DNA of 64,000 nt from Micromonospora sp. NBC_01813 (GTDB lineage: Bacteria > Actinomycetota > Actinomycetes > Mycobacteriales > Micromonosporaceae). The notes beneath the pieces are model-generated. The model worked only from the letters and a program-made list of their open reading frames with translations. It was not told the origin of the DNA and searched no databases. A program made the translations under genes and the position numbers. Numbering within the stretch: the first letter of the stretch is position 1; every line of letters begins with the position of its first letter. Positions 7,164 through 17,011 of this stretch are shown here, one piece after another. The stretch covers positions 2,913,001-2,977,000 of the forward strand of contig NZ_CP109067.1 of assembly GCF_035917335.1 (NCBI RefSeq), written 5' to 3'.

Positions 7164-10100
7164 TCAGCTACTCCTCTGGCCGAGCGGGATCCCGTCGCCC
7201 CGGGCCTCGGATGCCGGGGTGTCGGTGGTCGCGGTGATCTCGTTCGACGGCGTGTCGTCGACGTCGACGTCGGGCTCCACGGAGCGGGCGATCTGCCGGT
7301 CGACCTCGGCGCCGAGGCTGCGCAGGATGTCCAGCACCAGCCCCACCACGATCAGGTACACGCCGACGTCGAAGAACAGCGACGTGACCAGGTGAATGTC
7401 ACCGATCACCGGGATATGCAGGTCGACGATCGCGCTCTGCAGTACCTCCCCACCGATCAGGATCGGGCTCAGCCCGGCACCGACGGCGAGGAACAGTCCC
7501 GCACCGAGCACCAGCCCGGCATCGACCGGGGCCGCCTCGTTCAACTCGTAGCGGCCACCGGCGAGATAGCGCACCGCGAGCGCGAGGCCGGCCACCAGCC
7601 CGCCGGCGAACCCACCCCCGGGGGCGTTGTGTCCCGAGAAGAGCAGAAAGATCGAATAGACCAGGATGGCATGGAACAGCAACCGGGTGACCACTTCGAG
7701 GATGATCGACCGGCCGCGGGCCGCCTGAGTCGCCCCGCCGCGCAGCCAGATCCGCTGTCGCCGGGGACGCGGCGGCGTGCCCGGCGGCGCTCCCTGCGAC
7801 GTGGCCGGCACGGACGGCACGGCCGGAACGGCCGGCATCACAGTGCCGGACAATCCGCCGCGCGGCGGACCGGTCACCGTGGCGGGGCCGGCCCGCCGTG
7901 GCCCGGGCCCGGTCCGGGGGCGGAGGAAGACCAGGCTGGCCACCCCCGTCGCGGCCACGACCAGCACCGAAATCTCGCCCATGGTGTCCCAGGCACGGAT
8001 GTCCACCAGGGTCACGTTCACCACGTTGCGGCCGCCGCCGTACTCGACCGCCTGCTCGGGAAAGGCGTCGGAGATCGGTGGGGCCTCCCGGCCGCTGACC
8101 GCCGCGGCCGCCATCCCGGCCATCACGGTGCCGACCACCACCCCGAGTGCGATCCGCGCGTACCGGCTCGAGCGCAGCGGCCGCTCGGAGAAGTAGATCG
8201 GTAGCCGGCGGAGCACCAGAACGAAGACGACGACGGTGATCGTCTCCACCAGGAACTGCGTCAACGCCAGATCCGGAGCACCGTGCAGGACGAACATCAA
8301 CGCGGTGCAGTAGCCGGTGACCCCGGCGAGCAGCACCGCCTTGAGCCGTCGCTGTGCCCGTACCGTGGCGATCGCCGCGACGGTCATTACGACGGCCACC
8401 ACGACCTGCACCGGGGTGTCGTACCAGCGCCACGGTTCCAGCCAGGGCCGGTTGATCAGCAACGCTCCCCCCGGCACGGCGACCAGGACCAGCAGGATGG
8501 TGCTGAGGTACTGCGGCAACGAACCCCGCTGGGTTGCACCGGTCACCTCGACCGACAACCGGTCCAGCCCGTGGGTCACCTGGGCGTAGACGGTTGCCCC
8601 GTCGGTGGGCGCGCGCAGTCGGCGTTGGGCGGTGGCGACCCGCTCGCGCAGGACGAACAGCACCGCGCCGCCGGCCAACGCGACCAGCGACAGCGCCAAC
8701 GCGGGGGTGAATCCGTGCCACAGTGCCAGGTGGTACTCACCCGGACCGAACAGGCCGGCGTACGGGGCGAGTACCTCGTCGACAACGCCGGCGAACGGGC
8801 CGAGCAACAGCCCCAGCAGGGCCAGCACACCGACCGGAACCACGAACGCCGCACCCGCCGGCTGGCTCGCGGTGGGTTCGACCCCCGGTTTGCTGGCGAA
8901 CGCCCCCCAGACGAATCGTGCACTGTAGGCGGTGGTGAGTACCGCGCCGAACACGATCAGCGCGAGCACCACCGGGTCCGGTGCGAACGCCTCCAGGACC
9001 GCTTCCTTGCCGACGAAACCCAGCAGCGGTGGCACTCCCGCCATCGACGCGGCGGCGAGCACCGCGGCGGTGGCGACGGCCGGCATCCGCCGACCGAGCC
9101 CGCTCAACTCGGTCAGGTCCCGGGTGCCCGTGCACCGGTCGACGATCCCCACCACCAGGAAGAGGGTGGCTTTGAACAGGGCGTGGGCGAGCAGCATGGT
9201 CACCCCGGCCAACGCCGGGTCCCGGTCACCGGCACCGGTGACCACCATGAGCAGACCGAGTTGGCTGACCGTGCCGTACGCCAGGAGCAGCTTGAGGTCG
9301 GTCTGACGCAGCGCGGCCCAACCACCGACCAGCATCGTCGCGGTGCCGGTGCTGACGATCAGCCAGTACCACCACGGGTTGCCCCCGTACACCGGGGAGA
9401 ACAGTGCGACGAGGTAGACACCGGCCTTGACCATCGCGGCGGCGTGCAGGTATGCGCTGACCGGGGTCGGGGCGGCCATCGCGGCGGGCAGCCAGAAGCT
9501 GAACGGGAAGATCGCCGACTTGGACAACGCGCCGACCAGGACGAGGACGAGCGCGGTCGCGAGGTACCCGCCCGACGGCGGGGTGCTCTCGGCAATCTCC
9601 GACCAGCGGTACGTCCCGGCGTGCTGGCCGAGCATGATGAATCCGACCAGCATGGCCAGCCCACCGAGGGTGGTCACGATCAGGGCCTGCGCGGCGGCCC
9701 GGCGGCTGGCCCGCTTCTCCGGGTTGTGCCCGATGAGCAGGTAGGAGAAGACCGTGGTCAGCTCCCAGAAGATGTAGAGCAGGATCAGGTCGTCGGCGAG
9801 CACCAGTCCCAGCATCGCGCCGGCGAACCCGGCGAAGACGGCGGTGAATCGGCCGAGGCCGGGCTCGCCCGGCGCGAAGTACCGCGCGCAGTAGATCAGC
9901 ACGAGCGCACCGACCCCGCCGACCAGCAGCACCATCAGCCAGGACAGGGTGCCGGTGCGGAAGGCCAGGTCGAGGCCGAGTTGCGGCACCCAGGTGTACG
10001 TCTCGGCGAGCGCGTCACCGCCGCGTACCGCCGAGGTGTTGACCAGCGCCCAGACGAATGCGGCACCGGGCGCGGCGGCGACCACGTAGCAGGCACGCGG

Positions 10101-10169
10101 ACCCCACCAGCGAACCAGTACCGGCGCGAGCAGCGCCGTCACGAGGTGGACGATCAGCAGGACCAGCAC
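7164..10169 (-). CDS. mnhA: Mrp Na+/H+ antiporter subunit A fused to subunit B
   Basis: A 1001-residue fusion. Residues 1-500 form the NuoL-like antiporter module ('LVLADDLILLYIFWELTTVF', 'KSAIFPFSFWLPAAMAAPTP'). Residues 500-770 are the MrpA-specific C-terminal part with an MbhD-like 'GAPDLALTQFLVETITVVVF' motif. After a Pro/Arg-rich linker of about 60 residues comes MrpB ('YSIFLLFSGHNAPGGGFAGG'), ending in an acidic tail. The GTG at 10169 was chosen because GGAG lies 6 nt upstream; the longer open frame upstream covers a different gene. With C-G this completes the antiporter, which exchanges cytoplasmic Na+ (or K+) for H+ in alkali and salt tolerance. Confidence 0.93.
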   Translation of the reverse strand: MLVLLIVHLVTALLAPVLVRWWGPRACYVVAAAPGAAFVWALVNTSAVRGGDALAETYTWVPQLGLDLAFRTGTLSWLMVLLVGGVGALVLIYCARYFAPGEPGLGRFTAVFAGFAGAMLGLVLADDLILLYIFWELTTVFSYLLIGHNPEKRASRRAAAQALIVTTLGGLAMLVGFIMLGQHAGTYRWSEIAESTPPSGGYLATALVLVLVGALSKSAIFPFSFWLPAAMAAPTPVSAYLHAAAMVKAGVYLVALFSPVYGGNPWWYWLIVSTGTATMLVGGWAALRQTDLKLLLAYGTVSQLGLLMVVTGAGDRDPALAGVTMLLAHALFKATLFLVVGIVDRCTGTRDLTELSGLGRRMPAVATAAVLAAASMAGVPPLLGFVGKEAVLEAFAPDPVVLALIVFGAVLTTAYSARFVWGAFASKPGVEPTASQPAGAAFVVPVGVLALLGLLLGPFAGVVDEVLAPYAGLFGPGEYHLALWHGFTPALALSLVALAGGAVLFVLRERVATAQRRLRAPTDGATVYAQVTHGLDRLSVEVTGATQRGSLPQYLSTILLVLVAVPGGALLINRPWLEPWRWYDTPVQVVVAVVMTVAAIATVRAQRRLKAVLLAGVTGYCTALMFVLHGAPDLALTQFLVETITVVVFVLVLRRLPIYFSERPLRSSRYARIALGVVVGTVMAGMAAAAVSGREAPPISDAFPEQAVEYGGGRNVVNVTLVDIRAWDTMGEISVLVVAATGVASLVFLRPRTGPGPRRAGPATVTGPPRGGLSGTVMPAVPAVPSVPATSQGAPPGTPPRPRRQRIWLRGGATQAARGRSIILEVVTRLLFHAILVYSIFLLFSGHNAPGGGFAGGLVAGLALAVRYLAGGRYELNEAAPVDAGLVLGAGLFLAVGAGLSPILIGGEVLQSAIVDLHIPVIGDIHLVTSLFFDVGVYLIVVGLVLDILRSLGAEVDRQIARSVEPDVDVDDTPSNEITATTDTPASEARGDGIPLGQRSS

Positions 10170-10345
10170 GCAGGGCTCCAGGTAGGTGTCGTCGCGGGCC
10201 GTCGCGGCCCGGTCCGTTGACAGATTCGCACGCGTGGTGCGCGAGGTACGCCGGATGGCGTTTGCGGCCATCGCGGATAGGTGCACGGGGCCGACCGGGC
10301 CGGTGGCCGGTGCGGAGTCGATGGTGCGACGCCGCCGGCGCCAGG

Positions 10346-10774
10346 TCAGCCGACGGTGGTCGAGGTGGGCTGGACCCGCCAGGGTGGTGCCCGGCTGCCG
10401 TGGGGGTGATCTGCCCGGCGGACCAGCGGGTCGACGGCGGCCGGGTGTACGGGCGGCGGGTCGGTGTCCGCCCCGGTCATCGAGGTCGCGACGGTCGCCT
10501 CGACGAGGCCATCGCGGTCGTCGCCACCGGCCGATCGGGGGTGGTCGTCGACGCCCTGCCGCTCGCGCGCCAAGGCGCTGTCGTCGGAGCCGCCACGGCC
10601 GCCGGGGGTGACCGTGGGATGCAGCAGAGCCGCGCCGATCGAGGCGGGACCGGCCGCGATCGCGACGACCGGCACGGCCAGCGAGGCGGCCCCGTGCACC
10701 GCGGTCACGGCGAGGAGGAAGGACAGGGCGACAGCGATCCAGCGGGAGCACGGCAGGTGGCGCAGGTGTGCCAT
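10346..10774 (-). CDS. Small exported or membrane-anchored protein of unknown function
   Basis: The frame encodes 142 residues starting MAHLRHLPCS. An N-terminal hydrophobic segment (about 12-45, alanine and valine rich) could be a signal anchor or two short helices. The remainder is hydrophilic and probably disordered (Asp, Pro, Arg, His). GGAAGGG stands 6 nt before the ATG, a good ribosome site, which favours a real gene over a chance frame. It precedes mnhA by 176 bp on the same strand and could be cotranscribed with the Mrp operon. No family was recognised. Confidence 0.55.
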   Translation of the reverse strand: MAHLRHLPCSRWIAVALSFLLAVTAVHGAASLAVPVVAIAAGPASIGAALLHPTVTPGGRGGSDDSALARERQGVDDHPRSAGGDDRDGLVEATVATSMTGADTDPPPVHPAAVDPLVRRADHPHGSRAPPWRVQPTSTTVG

Positions 10775-10941
10775 CGACGTCCCTTCCGCTGTTGTCGTTC
10801 CCCGCTACCTTACCGGCTCACCGTCGCCGGCCCGCGACCGTCGGTGTCGCATCCCGGCCGCGGCCAGCATCACCGTTCGGCCGGTGGGCCGGTCGGGGAA
10901 CTGGAATGGTAAGCCAGCAAAGGCTGATTGCCAGTTACCGG

Positions 10942-10952
10942 ATGGTTACCAT
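10942..10952. promoter_or_regulatory. Short palindrome in the promoter region of the exported protein and Mrp operon
   Basis: ATGGT-T-ACCAT is an exact 11-bp palindrome. A further ATGGTAA at 10906-10912 matches the second arm (TTACCAT, 10946-10952) in inverted orientation. The site lies in the 282-bp noncoding stretch between the minus-strand genes at 10774 and 11057, upstream of the first. It may be an operator; no regulator is identified. Confidence 0.3.
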
Positions 10953-11056
10953 CACATGCCGGAAGTGACCGCCGGACCGTCGCGGTACGGCGGTCACTGG
11001 GCGGTGCGGCCAGGAAGGGCGGTGCGAACAGAATGGGCGGTACGGCGGTGGGCCGA

Positions 11057-11374
11057 TCAGTCCGCTGTGGGCACGATGGTGGTGTTGTCGGCGGCGGGCA
11101 CCGGCCGGCCGGCCGTCAGCCTCGCCGGGACCGACGGCAATCCGCCCCGGCAGGCCAGCACCATGTAGTAGTGCACGGTGGCGCGCACCCGGGCCCGGTC
11201 GGCCGCGCTGGCCGGACCGCTGGCGACGATCAAGGCACGCAACGCGTCGGCGAACCGTTCGACAGCCACCGGTTCGACCCGGTCGTGACGCAGCCGAAGC
11301 AGGGCGACCAACCCGTCCACCTGACGGAGAAGCACCTCGGTGTCGTGATGGAGGCCACGTTCGACAACGGGCAT
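11057..11374 (-). CDS. Small hypothetical helical protein
   Basis: A 105-residue, largely alpha-helical, soluble protein beginning MPVVERGLHH, with leucine-rich amphipathic stretches ('LLRQVDGLVALLRL', 'RFADALRALIVAS') and a 'VRATVHYYMVLACRGG' segment. GAGGAG stands 7 nt before the ATG, which supports translation. No family or catalytic motif was recognised. It is transcribed divergently from lhr (start at 11547), sharing a 172-bp intergenic region that contains an AT-rich 'TTACTCCATAACTACTAAG' block likely to hold promoters. Confidence 0.65.
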   Translation of the reverse strand: MPVVERGLHHDTEVLLRQVDGLVALLRLRHDRVEPVAVERFADALRALIVASGPASAADRARVRATVHYYMVLACRGGLPSVPARLTAGRPVPAADNTTIVPTAD

Positions 11375-11546
11375 AGGGGTACTCCTCGGAAGAACGGTTG
11401 ATGACAGAAAGTTACTCCATAACTACTAAGTCGGGCAAGCCAGACTTGCCGTGTCGCTCCGTTCTTCACCAGGATCGGCCGCAACTGACGGGCGGTGTCG
11501 GACCCGACAGGCAGGATGGCGGCGAGACCAGCCGGCAGGAGGCACG

Positions 11547-14500
11547 ATGACGGCGGTACTACAGCGTTTCGGTGCGGCCACCCGGGAGTGGTTCACCGCC
11601 GCCTTCGCCACCCCGACGCCCGCGCAGATCGGTGCGTGGCAGGCGATCAGCGATAGCGAACACGCCCTGGTGGTCGCGCCGACCGGTTCCGGCAAGACCC
11701 TCGCCGCCTTTCTCTGGTCGTTGGACCGGCTGATCCGCACGCCCGCGCCCGCCGACCCCCGGCACCGGTGTCGAGTGCTGTACCTGAGCCCACTCAAGGC
11801 GCTCGCCGTCGACGTCGACCGGAACCTGCGTACCCCGTTGGTCGGCATCGGTCAGGCCGCCGCGCGGCTGAATCTGCCGGCTCCCCAGGTGACCGTCGGC
11901 ATCCGCACCGGCGACACTCCCGCCGACCAACGCCGCGCCTTCGGCAAACATCCCCCGGACATCCTGATCACCACGCCGGAGTCACTGTTCCTACTACTCA
12001 CGTCCGCGGCCCGGGAGTCGCTTCGCGGCGTGCAGACCGTCATCGTCGACGAGGTGCACGCGGTGGCCGGCACGAAGCGCGGCGCGCACCTCGCGCTGTC
12101 CCTGGAGCGGCTGGACGCGCTGCTGCCCCGACCCGCCCAGCGGATCGGGTTGTCGGCGACAGTGCGGCCGGTCGAGGAGACCGCCCACTTCCTCGGCGGA
12201 CGCCACCAGGTCCGGGTCGTCGCGCCGGCGGCGGCCAAGACCATCGAGGTCAGCGTGCAGGTCCCGGTGCCCGATCTCGCTCAGCTCGACGAGCGGGAGG
12301 ACACCGGCGACGGTCCGACCAGCCCGGTGTCCCGCTCGATCTGGCCGGCTGTCGAGGAACGGGTCTTCGACCTGATCAACCGGCACCGGTCGACCATCGT
12401 CTTCACCAATTCCCGGCGATCGGCGGAACGGCTGTGTGCCCGGATCAACGAGCTCGCCGCCGACCGCGCCACCACCGAGCACTCCCCGGCGGACACCACA
12501 CCGACGCTCCGGCCACCGACCCGGATGCCGGCCGAGATCATGGCGCAGTCCGACGCCGCCCGGGGCGCGCCCGCCGTGATCGCCCGCGCCCACCACGGCA
12601 GCGTCTCCCGATCCGAGCGGCAGCAGATCGAGGAGGCGCTGAAGTCCGGCCGGTTACCAGCGGTGATCGCGACCTCCAGCCTGGAGTTGGGCATCGACAT
12701 GGGCGCCGTCGACCTGGTCGTCCAGATCGAGGCGCCGCCGAGTGTCGCCGCCGGCCTGCAGCGCATCGGCCGCGCCGGGCACCAGGTCGGCGCCCTGTCC
12801 CGCGGGGTCATCCTGCCGAAGCACCGCGGCGATCTACTCGCCTGCGCGGTGGTCACCGAGCGGATGACGCAGGGCGCGATCGAGCGGCTGCAGTTCCCCC
12901 GCAACCCACTGGACGTTCTGGCCCAACAGATCGTCGCGATGGTGTCGCTCGATCCGTGGCCGCGTGACGAGCTGGCCGCGCTGGTCCGCCGCGCGGCGCC
13001 GTACGCCGAGCTGCCCGACTCCGCGTTGCACGCCGTGCTCGACATGCTCTCCGGCCGCTACCCGTCCACCGCGTTCGCCGAGCTGCGGCCCCGCCTGGTC
13101 TGGGACCGCGGCAGCGACCTGTTGACCGGGCGCCCAGGTGCCCAACGGCTCGCCGTCACCAGCGGCGGCACGATCCCCGATCGTGGTCTGTTCGGCGTGT
13201 TCCTGGCCGGCGCCGAGCGGCCCGCCCGGGTAGGCGAGCTGGACGAGGAGATGGTCTACGAGTCGCGGGTCGGCGATGTCTTCCTGCTCGGGGCGACCTC
13301 GTGGCGGATCGAGGAGATCACCCCCGACCGGGTGCTGGTGACTCCGGCCGCCGGGCAGCCGGCCCGGATGCCCTTCTGGAAGGGCGACCAGCCGGGGCGA
13401 CCGATCGAACTCGGCCGGGCCCTGGGCGCCCGGCTGCGGGCGATCGGCCGCCAGGATCCGGACACCGCGCGGGCCGCGCTGCTGACCTCCGGGCTGGACG
13501 ACTGGGCCGCCGCGAACCTGCTGCGCTACCTCGACGAGCAGCGCAGCGCCACCCGGACGCTGCCCGACGACCGGACGATCGTGGTCGAACGGTTCCATGA
13601 CGAGCTCGGCGACTGGCGGCTGGTGGTGCACAGCGTCTTCGGCGCACAGGTCAACGATCCGTGGGCGCTGGCCATCAGCCGTCGGCTCACCGAGCGGTAC
13701 GGCGTCGACGCCCAGGTGCTGCCCACAGACGACGGCATCGTGATCCGGCTGCCCGAGATGGTGGATTCACCGCCCGGTGCGGATCTGGTCGCGTTCGACA
13801 CCGACGAGATCGGCCAGCTCGTCGAGGAAGCGGTCGGTGGGTCCGCCCTGTTCGCCGCCCGGTTCCGTGAGTGTGCGGCGCGCGCGCTGCTGCTGCCCCG
13901 GCGCGATCCCCGCCGCCGTCAGCCGCTGTGGCAGCAGCGACAACGCGCCGCTCAACTGCTCGACGTCGCCCGGGAGTTCCCCGACTTCCCGATCACCCTG
14001 GAGGCCGCCCGGGAGTGCCTGCGGGACGTCTTCGACATGCCCGCCCTGGTCGGGCTGATGGGCGATCTGGCCGCCCGGCGGCTGCGGCTGGTCGAGGTCG
14101 AGACGCCCCGGCCGTCACCGTTCGCCCGGTCGCTGCTGTTCGGCTACGTCGGCGCGTTTCTGTACGAGGCGGACCTGCCGCTGGCCGAACGCCGCGCCGC
14201 CGCGCTGAGTCTGGACTCGACGCTGCTCGGCGAGCTGCTCGGCCGGGTCGAGCTGCGGGAGCTGCTCGACCCGGCCGTTCTCGCCGAGACCCACCGGCAG
14301 CTGCAGTGGCTCGGTGGGCACCGGCGCCCGCGCGACGCCGAGGACGTCGCCGAGATGCTGCGGATCCTCGGGGACCTGGCCGAGGAGGAGTTGACGCTGC
14401 GGCAGGCGGATCCGGGCTGGTTGACGGAGCTGGCCCGGGCCCGTCGGACACTGTCGGTGCGGATCGCCGGACAGCAGCGGTGGATCGCGGTGGAGGACGC

Positions 14501-16154
14501 CGGTCGGATGCGCGACGCGTTGGGCGTCGCGCTGCCGACCGGCGTCGCCCAGGCGCATCTGGATCCCGTCGCCGATCCGCTCGGTGATCTGGTCTCCCGC
14601 TACGCACGCACCCGGGGGCCGTTCGACACGGCGCAGTGCGCCGAACGGTTCGGGCTCGGCGGCTTCGTCGTCGAGCAGACCCTGCGCCGGCTCGCCGCCA
14701 CCGGCCGGATCGTCGCGGGAGAGTTCTCGGTGGACCGGGCCGGCGCGGAATGGTGCGACGCCGAGGTGCTCCGGCTGCTGCGCCGGCGTTCGCTCGCCGC
14801 GCTCCGCCGGGAGATAGAGCCGGTGCCGGCGACCACCCTGGCCCGGTTCCTGCCCCGCTGGCAGCAGGTCGCCGGGCCGGGCCGGGGCGTCGACGGGGTG
14901 GTCGCCGCCATCGAGCAGCTGCAGGGCCTGGCGATCCCGGCCTCCGCGCTGGAACGGCTGGTCCTGCCGGCCCGGGTGGGCGACTTCTCCCCGGCGCAGC
15001 TCGACGAGCTCTGCGCCGCCGGTGAGGTGCTGTGGGCCGGTTCGGCTGCGATCGGCTCCGGCGATGGCTGGATCCGGCTGGTCTTCGCCGACACCGCACG
15101 GCTGCTGTTGCCCGCACCGGACCCGGCGTTGTCGCTCACCCCGGTCCATCAGGCCGTTCTCGACGTCCTCGACGACGGTCAGGCGCTCTTCTTCCGTCAA
15201 CTCGCCGACCGGGTCGCCGAGTTGGTCACGGCCGACGGCGGCGAGCAGGTCGACGCCACCGGCGCCTACGGGCCGGCAACGGCACCCGTCGAGGCAGCCC
15301 TCTGGGACCTGGTGTGGGCCGGGTGGCTGACCAATGACACGTTGGCTCCGCTGCGCGCCGTACTCGGCGGCAGCGGTGCGCACCGCGCCCGCCCGGCCAG
15401 CCAGCCCCGCGCCGCGACCCGCCGGGTCGGGCGGGCCGGGCGTGGTTTCGCGGTACGGGCCGCGGCACCAACGGTGGCCGGCAGGTGGTCCCGGCTGCCG
15501 TCACGTGACCTGGACCCGACCCGGCGGGCGGCGTTGCTCGCCGACGTGCTGCTCGAACGGCACGGCGTGGTGACCCGGGGCGCGGTCGCCGCCGAGGGCA
15601 GTCCCGGTGGGTTCGCCGCCGTCTACCCCGTGCTGTCGGCGCTGGAGGAACGTGGTGCGGCACGTCGTGGCTACTTCGTCGACGGGCTCGGCGCGGCCCA
15701 GTTCGCCGTACCCGGCGCGGTCGAACGGCTTCGCGAACTCGCTGGCGACGACGCCCCGGCCGGCCGGCGGCCGGCGGCACTGGTACTGGCCGCCACCGAC
15801 CCGGCGAACCCGTACGGCGCGGCGCTGCCCTGGCCGGATCGGATCGTCGACCCGGAGGCGGCACCGGCCGGGCACCGACCGGGGCGTAAGGCCGGCGCGG
15901 TCGTGGTGCTGGTCGACGGGGAATTGACGGTATACGTCGAGCGGGGCGGCCGTAGCCTGCTCTGCTTCACCCACGACGAGCAACCACTCGAGGTGGCGGC
16001 GCAGGCGCTGGCCAGGGCGGTTACCTCCGGAATGCTCGGCACGCTGTCAGTCGAACGGGCCGACGGCGATCCGGTGCGGGAATCCCCGTTACGAACGGCG
16101 CTGGCCGCCGCCGGCTTCCGCGCCACCCCCCGTGGACTGCGGTTACGCGGTTGA
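11547..16154 (+). CDS. lhr: Lhr-family ATP-dependent helicase (large helicase-related protein)
   Basis: A 1535-residue superfamily-2 helicase of the length and layout of actinobacterial Lhr. Walker A 'APTGSGKT' is at 44-51, the DEVH box is at 168-171, and 'VFTNSRRSAE' and 'ATSSLELGIDMG...QRIGRAGH' are motifs IV-VI. The long C-terminal half is the Lhr-specific winged-helix/beta-barrel region. Lhr is a 3'-to-5' DNA translocase that unwinds RNA:DNA hybrids in damage repair; its C-terminal domain has been linked to glycosylase activity in E. coli. The ATG at 11547 was chosen because AGGAGG lies 4 nt upstream; the in-frame extension to 11451 lacks such a site. It stands alone on the plus strand. 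Confidence 0.93.
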   Translation: MTAVLQRFGAATREWFTAAFATPTPAQIGAWQAISDSEHALVVAPTGSGKTLAAFLWSLDRLIRTPAPADPRHRCRVLYLSPLKALAVDVDRNLRTPLVGIGQAAARLNLPAPQVTVGIRTGDTPADQRRAFGKHPPDILITTPESLFLLLTSAARESLRGVQTVIVDEVHAVAGTKRGAHLALSLERLDALLPRPAQRIGLSATVRPVEETAHFLGGRHQVRVVAPAAAKTIEVSVQVPVPDLAQLDEREDTGDGPTSPVSRSIWPAVEERVFDLINRHRSTIVFTNSRRSAERLCARINELAADRATTEHSPADTTPTLRPPTRMPAEIMAQSDAARGAPAVIARAHHGSVSRSERQQIEEALKSGRLPAVIATSSLELGIDMGAVDLVVQIEAPPSVAAGLQRIGRAGHQVGALSRGVILPKHRGDLLACAVVTERMTQGAIERLQFPRNPLDVLAQQIVAMVSLDPWPRDELAALVRRAAPYAELPDSALHAVLDMLSGRYPSTAFAELRPRLVWDRGSDLLTGRPGAQRLAVTSGGTIPDRGLFGVFLAGAERPARVGELDEEMVYESRVGDVFLLGATSWRIEEITPDRVLVTPAAGQPARMPFWKGDQPGRPIELGRALGARLRAIGRQDPDTARAALLTSGLDDWAAANLLRYLDEQRSATRTLPDDRTIVVERFHDELGDWRLVVHSVFGAQVNDPWALAISRRLTERYGVDAQVLPTDDGIVIRLPEMVDSPPGADLVAFDTDEIGQLVEEAVGGSALFAARFRECAARALLLPRRDPRRRQPLWQQRQRAAQLLDVAREFPDFPITLEAARECLRDVFDMPALVGLMGDLAARRLRLVEVETPRPSPFARSLLFGYVGAFLYEADLPLAERRAAALSLDSTLLGELLGRVELRELLDPAVLAETHRQLQWLGGHRRPRDAEDVAEMLRILGDLAEEELTLRQADPGWLTELARARRTLSVRIAGQQRWIAVEDAGRMRDALGVALPTGVAQAHLDPVADPLGDLVSRYARTRGPFDTAQCAERFGLGGFVVEQTLRRLAATGRIVAGEFSVDRAGAEWCDAEVLRLLRRRSLAALRREIEPVPATTLARFLPRWQQVAGPGRGVDGVVAAIEQLQGLAIPASALERLVLPARVGDFSPAQLDELCAAGEVLWAGSAAIGSGDGWIRLVFADTARLLLPAPDPALSLTPVHQAVLDVLDDGQALFFRQLADRVAELVTADGGEQVDATGAYGPATAPVEAALWDLVWAGWLTNDTLAPLRAVLGGSGAHRARPASQPRAATRRVGRAGRGFAVRAAAPTVAGRWSRLPSRDLDPTRRAALLADVLLERHGVVTRGAVAAEGSPGGFAAVYPVLSALEERGAARRGYFVDGLGAAQFAVPGAVERLRELAGDDAPAGRRPAALVLAATDPANPYGAALPWPDRIVDPEAAPAGHRPGRKAGAVVVLVDGELTVYVERGGRSLLCFTHDEQPLEVAAQALARAVTSGMLGTLSVERADGDPVRESPLRTALAAAGFRATPRGLRLRG

Positions 16155-16207
16155 CCGTGGACCGATAGGAGCTATCACCGATTGCCACTTCAGCGACGGA
16201 TTGGTTG

Positions 16208-16226
16208 CGACGGGTAATTCCCGTCG
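16208..16226 (+). terminator. Hairpin downstream of lhr
   Basis: CGACGGG-TAATT-CCCGTCG forms a perfect 7-bp stem with a 5-nt loop, 54 nt after the lhr stop. No T-run follows, as is usual for actinobacterial terminators. Another small dyad, GATAG-GAG-CTATC, lies closer to the stop. Together they plausibly end the lhr transcript. The rest of the 284-bp gap to the next gene shows nothing clear. Confidence 0.45.
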
Positions 16227-16438
16227 TACGGTTCCGGCCGGTCGGGCCCGATGCGGCGGGCCGGGGCACGACGGGTCGACCGGACCGGGCTCCAACCTGA
16301 CCCGCCCTGCGTCCAACGCCCGGACCGGCCCAGCCCGGGACCCGATCCGACCGACCACTGTGCGGGGTGCCCCGATGACCGGTGCGCAACACCGGCCCTA
16401 GGCTCATGCCCGAAACGTTCTTATGGAAGGCTTAGCCG

Positions 16439-16678
16439 GTGGGCCCGCACTCCGTCGACAGATGTCCCTGCTGTGGTTACCGGACCGGATGCACCACCTG
16501 TCCCGTCTGCTTCTGGACCAACGACGGCCAGGGCGACGATGACGCTGGCGTGGTGCGGGACGGACCGAACGGCGACCTCAGCCTGTCCTATGCCCGGCTC
16601 AACTTCGCCATCTACGGGGCCAGTCACCCACGCTACGCCGAGATCGTGCGGGCGCCCCGTCCCGACGAGTACCCGTAG
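16439..16678 (+). CDS. CPCC-family cysteine-rich protein
   Basis: A 79-residue protein whose N-terminal 'CPCCGYRTGCTTCPVCFW' has a rubredoxin-like pair of cysteine knuckles (residues 9-26) that should bind zinc or iron. 'NDGQGDDDAGVVRDGPNGDL' and a C-terminal 'VRAPRPDEYP' follow, matching the CPCC domain family. GGAAGG at 16425-16430 lies 8 nt before the GTG, fixing the start. The family is of unknown function and often encoded singly in soil bacteria. It sits alone between lhr and a DUF4142 gene. Confidence 0.8.
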   Translation: MGPHSVDRCPCCGYRTGCTTCPVCFWTNDGQGDDDAGVVRDGPNGDLSLSYARLNFAIYGASHPRYAEIVRAPRPDEYP

Positions 16679-17011
16679 CGGAATCACGCTTCACAGGGTC
16701 AAGAATAGGCCGACATTCTGCTACCGTGTCGGCACACTGTTACCTGCGCGCAACACGTCGGCTGCCCGGCGTCCCGTCTAGCTCCGGAATTCGCACTCTG
16801 TGAGCAACGCCCTGACCTGGACATTGAACCGTTGGGATCAGCCGAACGTACGATGCCGTCGAGTTCAGTAAGATTAACCACAGCAAGCGATTAAATGTAG
16901 CCCAAGTTTGACAATTTCCGGCCCTGAGCATTGACGGCGAACGGGTATCCGACATAGCGTTCTGATCGATCATCAACTCCTCTATGGTCCCCACTCGGAG
17001 GTTGAACAACT
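16679..17011. other. Gene-free 333-bp, relatively AT-rich intergenic region
   Basis: No credible coding frame is seen. The stretch is markedly less GC-rich than its surroundings, particularly around 16860-16920 ('GATTAAATGTAGCCCAAG'). Candidate sigma-70-type elements for the downstream DUF4142 gene are TTGACA at 16908-16913 and TTGACG at 16931-16936, the latter followed after 17-18 bp by CATAGC. The ribosome site GGAGG at 16997-17001 stands 10 nt before the next start. Neither promoter is certain. Confidence 0.5.

Noticed and set aside
8283-10220. 645-codon plus-strand frame opposite mnhA
   Set aside because: No ribosome site, no recognisable domain, and full overlap with the conserved MrpA coding sequence.
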